In this document: positions 56,236 through 64,000 of the stretch, piece by piece | How positions within the stretch are numbered: the stretch's first letter is position 1 | Layout: every line of letters begins with the position of its first letter | Assembly: GCF_958979055.1 (NCBI RefSeq) | Contig: NC_084887.1 | Coordinates: 30,047,544-30,111,543, forward strand | DNA: 64,000 nt | Origin: Alnus glutinosa | Lineage: Eukaryota; Streptophyta; Magnoliopsida; Fagales; Betulaceae | Direction: 5' to 3' | The notes under the pieces: model-generated | The model's database searches: none | The model's input: the letters and a program-made list of their open reading frames with translations, nothing else | What the model was told of the DNA's origin: nothing | Translations under genes and position numbers: made by a program

Positions 56236-59090
56236 GTTTTGCTTCTCAAACCCTATACTATTTTTATTTCTGTTGCTTTCGCAATAATAGCTTCCAATTA
56301 TGTTAAATTCAGTTAGATATAAATATAACTGTGAAGGTACAATGCGTGACAGCATGAGGTACAACCCCATAGTGCTTTTCATATTTGATTTGGTTAGGCT
56401 CTGTGCATGTGCTTGAATGGTTTAATGCTTGAATTTCAGTCGATTTATGTTACTATTTTGGAAGGCATGAGATTTCTGTTAAAGAGAAGTAGGAGATGCA
56501 TGCTTGAATTTATTGTAGTGTACAATGTTGAATAGCATAGGTACCACCCGGAAAGAGCATGGCTGTTTTTAAGCAGTTCATTGTCACTGAAAACAGCTTT
56601 ATGTACCACTTGAATGGCATGCTTTTATTTAATATATACATTAACGTACATATATTTTACTTGGTAAGGAATTGTATCCATGAAAGACTAAAGTTAGTTA
56701 CTTTGAGAACACAAGATGAAGTCCTTCTAAAAAGAATTTTTATTTTTATTTTTTAAATAAAAAAAATACGAGGTACAACCGTGAATAGCATGAGGTGCTC
56801 TGCTAAAAGCACGATCATGAATCTGGTAAGCCGCCTAGGAAGACACTAAATTGAATGAAGAACATGACCGGCTGCTTGGAGAATAATGGTGCACCTTGTT
56901 GGAAAGCATCAGAATAGGTGAGCTAAGCATGGGTTGACTGGTTTTGGTAAAATTTCCTTATTCTATGATGTAATGGCTCCTGAGACTTGTCTAGGTTGGA
57001 AAGGTTTTGTTGGAGCTTTTCGAATCATGCTTCACAAGAAAAGAACTGATAGATTAATAGTTACAAAAGGATGGTGTCTATAATGGTCAACTACTGGACT
57101 ATGGTGTATCAATTGAACGCATGATACCTATTCAACTTCTGCAAAGCAAAAGAATTCTAGCTCATGTAGGCACTTCCTCCCCCGATAAGAGTGGGGTGGA
57201 GGGTGAAACGTGGGTTTAAGATTTGCTGGTTGTGTTTGTAACTTAACAATAAAAGAGAAAAAAAGAATGAACTTCTGTCACATAAGTTTTTAGAAAAGCA
57301 GGAATTATAACCTTGAAATACAAGAGTTGGTTGTTTGTCGATTGCCTATTAATTAAGAAGAGGTGGCATGAGGTACCATTTATGGTTTCATGGGGACCCC
57401 TTAAAACAGTATTAAACTGCGTGATCTCTAATCTGTGACTTGATGCTTGTGCTACTTATTAGCCTTTCCTAGTGTTCTGTAGCAATTACCTTTTTATTTT
57501 TCTTTTTATTATTATTTTTTATTTTGTTGCTGTTGTTCTTGTTGTTGTCAGTAGTCCAATGCTCTTGCTTTGTTTTTGAGTCATTTTTCATTAAAAAAGT
57601 ATGCCTTTACTTCCTCAGCCTTCATTGTTTCCTTAGGCTTTCTTCCTTCTTTGGCTCTGGAGTGACCTGGTGATTAGGTCAAGGATATTGCAGACAATGG
57701 GTGCAAGGCTGAGAGTTTTGGAAGAAAGATATGCAGAATTATCACCTTCCCATTTAAAGCAGTTATGAACTGAAACCTATCGGGGATATTTTGTCTCATG
57801 AAAATTGCGGATAATGCTAACCTTCAAGTAGAAGTGAGGAAGTTATCATTCCTTTATATATCTATGTATGTATCACAATAATTTGTGATAGTTGTTTCTA
57901 TCATTAGAGATTGCCCATCGTGATATAAGATTTTTGTACTTGTTTTCTTGTCACTTCTGCTACAATTCTGAATTTTACTTGGAACCCTCCATATAATCTC
58001 TGAATGTCATTTTGATAGTAGAGATACTATTGAAAAATGCATACTCAATTGACCCAGACAAGGCATGTTGCTGTTAGTACTTTAAAGTGCACCTAAGATA
58101 ACATTGATAAAACTACCCTGGACATTATGTAAGCTCTCTCGTCTGTGATACTGATGTAGGAGAAAGAGCTCTGGAGCCAAATCTGATGCAGGATCTTACT
58201 TGGTCAACACCTAATAACTAAGGATTTAATGATTTTGGGGCTGGTTTAGTCAATAGTAATAGATCTGATTCAAATCTTATATTCCAGCGCTACAAACTCT
58301 ATGAAGCAATGGATTCTTGCTGAATTTATTAGGTTTGTGGCAGAATTATGGTAATAAATTAATAATAGTTCTTTGGAACTTGAAGAGAAGAAAATAGATG
58401 AAATAAACTTAGGAAAAACAACTAAGTGCCACACCTATGGTTCTTGAGCATCACAACCACACCCATACCCAAATTATGGCATCACACCCCACCAATAAAC
58501 CATAAGAGGCTGAAATACTTTATTTCATTCATCCATCATCACCTCAAAACGATAAGCTACAGAGGTAACTTTCATGTTGAAGTACTTCTTTAAGCGAGCC
58601 AAACCAGGTTGTTTCATGGTGAAGTATTTACAGGCTAAGTATCCTATTAGATAAACAAGCTGCTATTCTTTCTAGAAGTTGCATATTACAAAAGGCGTCC
58701 TCTGCTCCACAAATTACCAAAAGAATTTGCAAGCTGCCCTAGCCAGAAATGACGCCAATTCTTCATAAACATCACTTTGAGTATTCTCTAAATTCTGCAT
58801 CAAACACAGAAAAATGTCGTAGTATCTTTTTGAACATCACCCATCACTCAAAGCTGCTTAAGGTATGACCAAGATAAGCAGTCTTTCGTGAGAAATTAGT
58901 TATATCTTGCTATTTACCATCGAGAGCTATGAACTTCAAGGTGCCTCTGGAGTTTTGTTCTTAAGATATCTTATCTAGTACTAATAAATTCTATTCTATT
59001 TGCTAAGTTTTTTGGATAAAAAAATTTCCTTATAGGATTTTATTTTGTTAGTAATTAACCTACACTATTTTGTTTGACCCAAACTTCTAG
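56236..59090. other. Probable first intron of the HMG-box gene
   Basis: About 2.9 kb separates the leader-like stretch from the first recognisable coding exon at 59091. The leader ends near 'cagcgaaatg' followed by GT. If that is the donor, translation would start M-VPNKGD. That donor is weak and the start is unproven. No other domain-coding exon was seen here. Confidence 0.35.
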
Positions 59091-62000
59091 GTACCTAATA
59101 AAGGAGATATTACAACAGTCAAGCGAAAGGCCGATGATCAGATTGTCTCAGAAGAAAAGAGGAAAAAGAAGAAAAAGAAGCAAGTTGCCACTCCTCGTCC
59201 TGCATGCTCATGGGTGTACTTTAGGTAATGCTTTTCCTTGAAGTAAGACCTACTTTTTCTAAGCAAATACGTGTTTGGGTTATTATTTCCAACAACCTAA
59301 TCTCTAAATTAATATTATAGCCGGGAGTTTATCAAGGAGTATAGTGCTTCCCATCCTGAGTCCTCTGGCCTTAAAGCTGTGAGCCTCTTGATTGACTTTT
59401 AAATTGAGTAGCAATGCATTTTATTTGTATCTATATTTAAAGAAATGATTGGATGTAATGCCTTTTTCCATTTCAGGCCACAAAGGCTGCATCGGATGCT
59501 TGGAAGTCTATGAGCCTAGAGGAGAAAGCAAAATACACTAAGCGTTCTCGTGAAGTGTGGGATAAGTACTTGAGTACATCTCCTGCCTGTAGCCCCAAGC
59601 CAAGGAAACAGGTAATGCAGATTTCTCGGTGATTTTTTTTTTTTTTTTTCTGAGTTTGCATCTGGTGAATTTTACAGCTTCTACAATGCAGAGTAAACTT
59701 GTAACAAGATGCTCTCCTGGACGCTTATTCAATGTGTTACAGCGTCTCACACCTGAACAGAAGGCTGTGGTGAAGAGCATGGGATTTGGAAGCCTCCTTG
59801 GCCTTAGATGTAGAACACTCCGCCGCAGTTTGTGCCTTTGGCTATTGGAGAGGTTCAACACTACAAGATGTAGCTTGGAGATTTGTGGTGAGAGGGTTCC
59901 TTTATGCCCAAAAGATGTGGAGCTTGTGATGGGATTAGCGGCTAGTGGAAAGGATGTAGTGAACTCAGGGCCAGATGATTTTATTGCAGACTTGCGCCAT
60001 AGTTACAATGCTACAAATCATGGGATTTCAGTGCGATTTTTAGAGGAGCGGTTGGCAGCTCCAGAAGCAGGAGAGGATTTTAAGAGATCGTTTGTCCTCT
60101 ATGCATTAGGCACTCTGCTGTCCCCAACAGCGAGGCTGGATGTTAGCCCATCGTTCCTCCACTTTTTGACAAATATGGATGTAGTCCATCAGTACAACTG
60201 GGGGAAATTCTTACTTGACCGGCTTGTTCGAGAAGTATCTCGCTTTCATCAAGGGAAGCAACGGGCAGTTGGTGGTTGTCTGTTGTTTCTCCAGGTAAAT
60301 AGATTCTTATAAGTAAGCTGTGATGACTTTATCTTAAACTATTCAAATATATTATTGATTTCACAGAACTTATATTTCTTTTCAGCTCTTTTACTATGAG
60401 AGCATCTCCATTGAGGGATGTGCTCCTTTGTCCAGTGCAGTTGTTCCATGCTTGTCTTCATGGGGTGAGGAGGAGATTACTGAGAGAGAAAGACGAGAAA
60501 AAGAACTTGGTGGCTATGGTTTAGGACAGGTACATTCAAATTTGCAATTTGGTATAAGTACGTATGCATTTATCAAGCTAGCTGCTTTTGTGCAGGTGAT
60601 ACGCAAGGAGAGGTGCCTTGGTATGGAGTCCTCAGAGTGCAGAGATCAACTGGATGGCCAATCAGTAGACAGCATAAGCATCACGGTTAAGCTTGGTCCT
60701 GTTTTTGAACAGGAGGGGAAACAGGTATTCACGACATTGAGATTCTTGAGAATAATTTTGGGCTTGTTTGGTAAAGTTTCGAAAAGCAATTTCGTTTTGT
60801 GTTTTGAAAAGTTTTTTTGAAAAAGTGAAAATTAAAAAGTGTTGCCTTTGTGGACCACATCTGAAAAAGTGTTGCTGCCAGTAGGAGCCACATTTAAAAA
60901 TTCGTTTGGAAAACTAAAAAGTGTTTCTAAAAAGCAAAAAATTGGAAGGTGTTTTGATTCGTTTTTTCAAAATGTAAAAGAAACAAAACAAAAAAAGCAT
61001 AATAGTAATAATAATAATAAACTGGAGGCTGGCCTCTACAGGTGGCAGTCGCCATACAGCGTCCACATCTGAAAAAGTGAGTATGTGTTTTCAAAATATT
61101 CTTATGTGAAGGTGAGGAAAATTTTCTAAAGGTGTTTTTGTGTTTTGCGTTTTGTTTTCTAAAAAGTATTTTGTTTTTTGTGTTGAAAAGAGTGTTAGTG
61201 GTGGGAGTTACATCTTGTTACTCGTTTGGATAACATTGTTTGAAAAATGTTTTTTAGCGTTTAAAAAGCAAAAAGTATTTGCAAAGTTTGCCTTACGGGC
61301 CTTTCTTTTATATTTTGTTTTGTGTTTTGAAAAGTATTTTTGAAAAAGTGAAAATTAAAAAATGTTGCCTTTGTGGACCACATCTAAAAGGTGTTGCCTA
61401 TAGGAGCCACATTTAAAAATTCGTTTGGAAAACTAAAAAGTGTTTCTAAAAAGCAAAAAATTGGAAGGTGTTTTGATTTATTTTTTCAAAATGTAAAAGA
61501 AACAAGACAAAAAAAGCATAATAGTAATAATAATAATAAACTGGAGGCTGGCCTCCACAGGTGGCAGTCGCCATACAGTCTCTACTTTTTTTTAAAAAAG
61601 AAATTAATTATTATTATTATTATTATTATATAACAAGGCCAGCGTCCACATCTGAAAAGTATGTGTTTTCAAAATACTCTTATGTGAAGGTGAGGGAAGT
61701 TTTCTAAAAAGTGTTTTTGTGTTTCATGTTTTGTTTTCTAAAAAGTATTTTGTGTTGAAAAGAGTGTTAGTGGTGGGAGCTACATCTCATTACTCGTTTG
61801 GATAACATTGTTTGAAAAATGTATTTTAGCGTTTTAAAAGCAAAAGGTATTTGCAAAGTTTGCCATACAAGCCTTTATTTTATATTTTGTTTTTTTTTCA
61901 TAGGTAATATAACTCATGCATCCATATGAGATTGAACGAGTGATTTCACCTCCCACCTTTACTTATTGGGAGAGGAGAAGAATGGCAAAATTATGTAAAA

Positions 62001-64000
62001 CGATTTTTTATTTTATTTTATTTAATCAATAAGTTTTGTAAAAACAAAATTTTTTTGTCCGTCCTTTTCATATGGCAACCAAATAGCCTTGTATATTTTT
62101 AATGGAATGTCAGCAGATTTGGAGGGAAAAATATGGTCTGCAATGACTTGGTTGCCATTTTCTCAATGATGGACCACAAGAAGAGCATTTTACACTCTAT
62201 CTTTGCCCCTTTAAGTGCAGTATATAAATAAAAATTTTAATGTTGAGTTTGCAACTTATTATAATATTATCACTTTTTCTTTTTAATATCTTTTATTATT
62301 ATTATTATTATTCTTTTTGCAATCCAAAGTTGAAATCCTGGCTCTGTCCCTCTTATGTCTAGCCAAGATGTGTTGTTCAGCCGTAGGCTTAGTTTTGTCT
62401 TGAGCTTGACCTGTTTGCCTTGATATTGGAAAGAATATTATTGCATGACAAAAATGTTTCTTTTTCTGCACAACTTAGGCTGGGTACAAGTGACACACAT
62501 CTAAGGTCCATTCACCTAATAACTGTATTATAACCTATTAAAGGATCACCCTCCTTATAAGGACAAATATTTGACAGTGTGTGTTGTTGTGCTTCTCTAT
62601 TTCATAGGCTGACAAAGAACAAATGAACGGGGAGATTACTATGGATGAGGTTGTCAACTCTCTGACTCTTTCTCTTTGTTTTTCTTTTTTAAATTTGCTT
62701 CTTGGCGCCACTTTCCTCTTAACAACAAAGTCACATGACAGTGGGGAGGGGTTGTGATATGTATAGTTTCATATGTTTTAATCAATCTAGGAGGACATAC
62801 ATTTAGAGATGAATCCTTGACATCACCTCTCTTGTTTATATGCTGTGACAAGACTCATGGCATTAATGGGTGTTGCCAGCGGAGCATTATCTTTGATCAT
62901 AGTGTAACTGTAGACGGGCGTAATTGCGTAAATACAATTTGATGGTTATGTAGGACATGATATTGGTTGATATACTATGATACACATGTATAATGTATAA
63001 AACAACCGGTAAAAAGAGAAGAAAAGAAATCAGATCTAATTGAAATTATACACTAGAATGATAAAATGTACACAACAGTTTGGTCAATATACATAATGTA
63101 CTAAAACTTTGTATTAATGGATTATCTTATTGGTTTTCTGAAGTATATATATGGTCTGGATATTAAATATCTGTTTACATCCTAGAAGGTTTTATGACTA
63201 AAATTACAGTAAACATCCTCTTCTGCTTAACAATTGGGAGATCACTGTTTTCACCAGTATACTATGGCCGCATCTGTTGCAGAATGGAGAATAATAATTA
63301 AGAGTGTCTCAAAATATTATCTGTTTTTTTCCTCTTAAACGATGGGGATCGTATAATCATAGTACTTCTGATGAAAAGAAATTAGGATATCTCAATGTAT
63401 TGCTCACCCAACAAAAAATTGAAGATAAAAGAAAGTATTGTTCATATAGGCTGTTTATCAGGAAGTAGAAATTGGCATTGTTAGTGTCTTGAGATACACC
63501 ATCCAGCAGATAGATTTATTGTTTTAAATTCATTTTCCTGAATCGGACCATAAACTTCTGATACCAGTGTTTTCTTTTGCTTGAGAAAGTCTTTCCCTAT
63601 TACGTTATATATAATAGAAATGAAAGATTTATTAAGGAGTTTGACCCTAAGTGCATAAAAGTGTATTCATTCATTTTATTATTATATAATTTTAAGGACG
63701 GGCTTGGTTGATATGATTCTACAGGAAGAGATGCCAATTCTTATTAGGAGTGAAAATATTGTCTGTGGGGACATTGAGGTGGTTGTTGATTCAGTCAGAA
63801 TGCCGTGCCGGAACAAAGAGTACGGTTGCAATGAAACAGTGGATTACATGAATAATGACCATGAAGAAACTTGCACCTATGCCCCATGTTCATGCCCACT
63901 TCTAGACTGCAACTTTGTTGGCTCATCTGATCAGTTGTCACTACACTTCAGCAGTAAACATTGGGATTCTGGAAGGCGCTTCAGGTATAATAGCCCATTG
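59091..64000 (+). CDS. HMG-box / transposon-derived-domain protein continuing into a SIAH zinc-finger exon (partial)
   Basis: Exons: 59091-59224, 59321-59378, 59477-59611, 59692-60294, 60386-60529, 60596-60724, 62608-62649 and 63725 to the window end. All have AG/GT borders and agreeing phases. A Lys-rich tract (nuclear-signal-like) precedes an HMG box (ACSWVYFSREFIKEYS to VWDKYL). A domain with TPEQKAVVKSMGFGSLL, LCLWLLERF and LCPKDVELVMGL follows. It resembles DUF1985 or plant-mobile-domain regions found with transposon-linked Ulp1 proteins. The last exon is a SIAH/SINA finger (EYGCNETVDY, HEETC, CPLLDCNF, HFSSKH) with no RING before it. The start and end are outside what I can fix. That the last exon belongs to the same gene is an inference from phase alone. 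Confidence 0.65.
60760..61890. mobile_element. MITE with internal tandem duplication in the HMG-box gene intron
   Basis: Outer ends GGCTTGTTTGGTAAAGTTT (about 60761) and the complement of GGCTTGTATGGCAAACTTT (about 61875). The interior has two copies of a unit of about 540 bp (60797-61310 and 61318-61877), each with 'gtggaccacatct', 'ggaggctggcctc' and 'gtggtgggag' blocks. Short chance frames inside are repeat shadows. Confidence 0.7.
62281..62315. repeat. ATT microsatellite
   Basis: About six ATT units within the intron before the exon at 62608. Confidence 0.7.

Noticed and set aside
57661-57775. Short frame MGARLRVLEERYAE as an exon of the HMG-box gene
   Set aside because: It stops after about 24 codons and has no matching domain or clear donor site.

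Overview
This is nuclear DNA from a flowering plant: AT-rich, with interrupted genes using GT-AG introns, plastid-targeted products, and dense LTR retrotransposons, LINEs and MITEs. A nuclear gene for plastid ribosomal protein L22 points to a rosid, and a Fagaceae-like genome (oak or chestnut) fits best. The species call is an inference.

Layout. 1-24 kb (all genes on the minus strand): four paralogues of a small plant protein with one membrane segment, at about 4.5, 10.0, 20.6 and 23.4 kb. The middle two are recent copies inside a larger segmental duplication that was later pushed apart by transposons: a 1.8-kb LTR element without coding sequence (11.3-13.1 kb), a 6.2-kb Ty3/gypsy chromovirus (13.6-19.8 kb), a poly(A)-tailed retroposon (8.1-9.2 kb) and several MITEs.

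25-30.4 kb (minus strand): a two-exon gene for a small, probably plastid, cysteine-motif protein (25.1-26.06 kb). Next to it is a diverged tandem copy in which the first exon now reads, in the correct phase, into a complete ribosomal protein L22 core. A decayed copy of the old second exon still lies just beyond the L22 stop. I read this as a plastid rpl22 gene that landed in the intron of a duplicated gene and took over that gene's transit-peptide exon. It is the most interesting thing in the window.

31.5-54.3 kb (plus strand): three single-copy-type genes with resolved exons: an ELL-associated factor (transcription elongation), CLPP3 (plastid Clp protease subunit) and a SINA-like RING E3 ligase. 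The 6.4-kb intron of the last holds a LINE with a 968-codon open frame, an 11-bp target duplication and an altered catalytic motif (FADN).

56-64 kb (plus strand): a gene whose exons chain in phase to give an HMG box, a domain resembling plant transposon-associated (DUF1985 or plant-mobile-domain-like) regions, and then a SIAH/SINA zinc-finger exon running off the end of the window. This is an unusual combination.

I see no bacterial-type operons, CRISPR arrays, rRNA or tRNA genes. Splice sites were read by eye, without transcript data.
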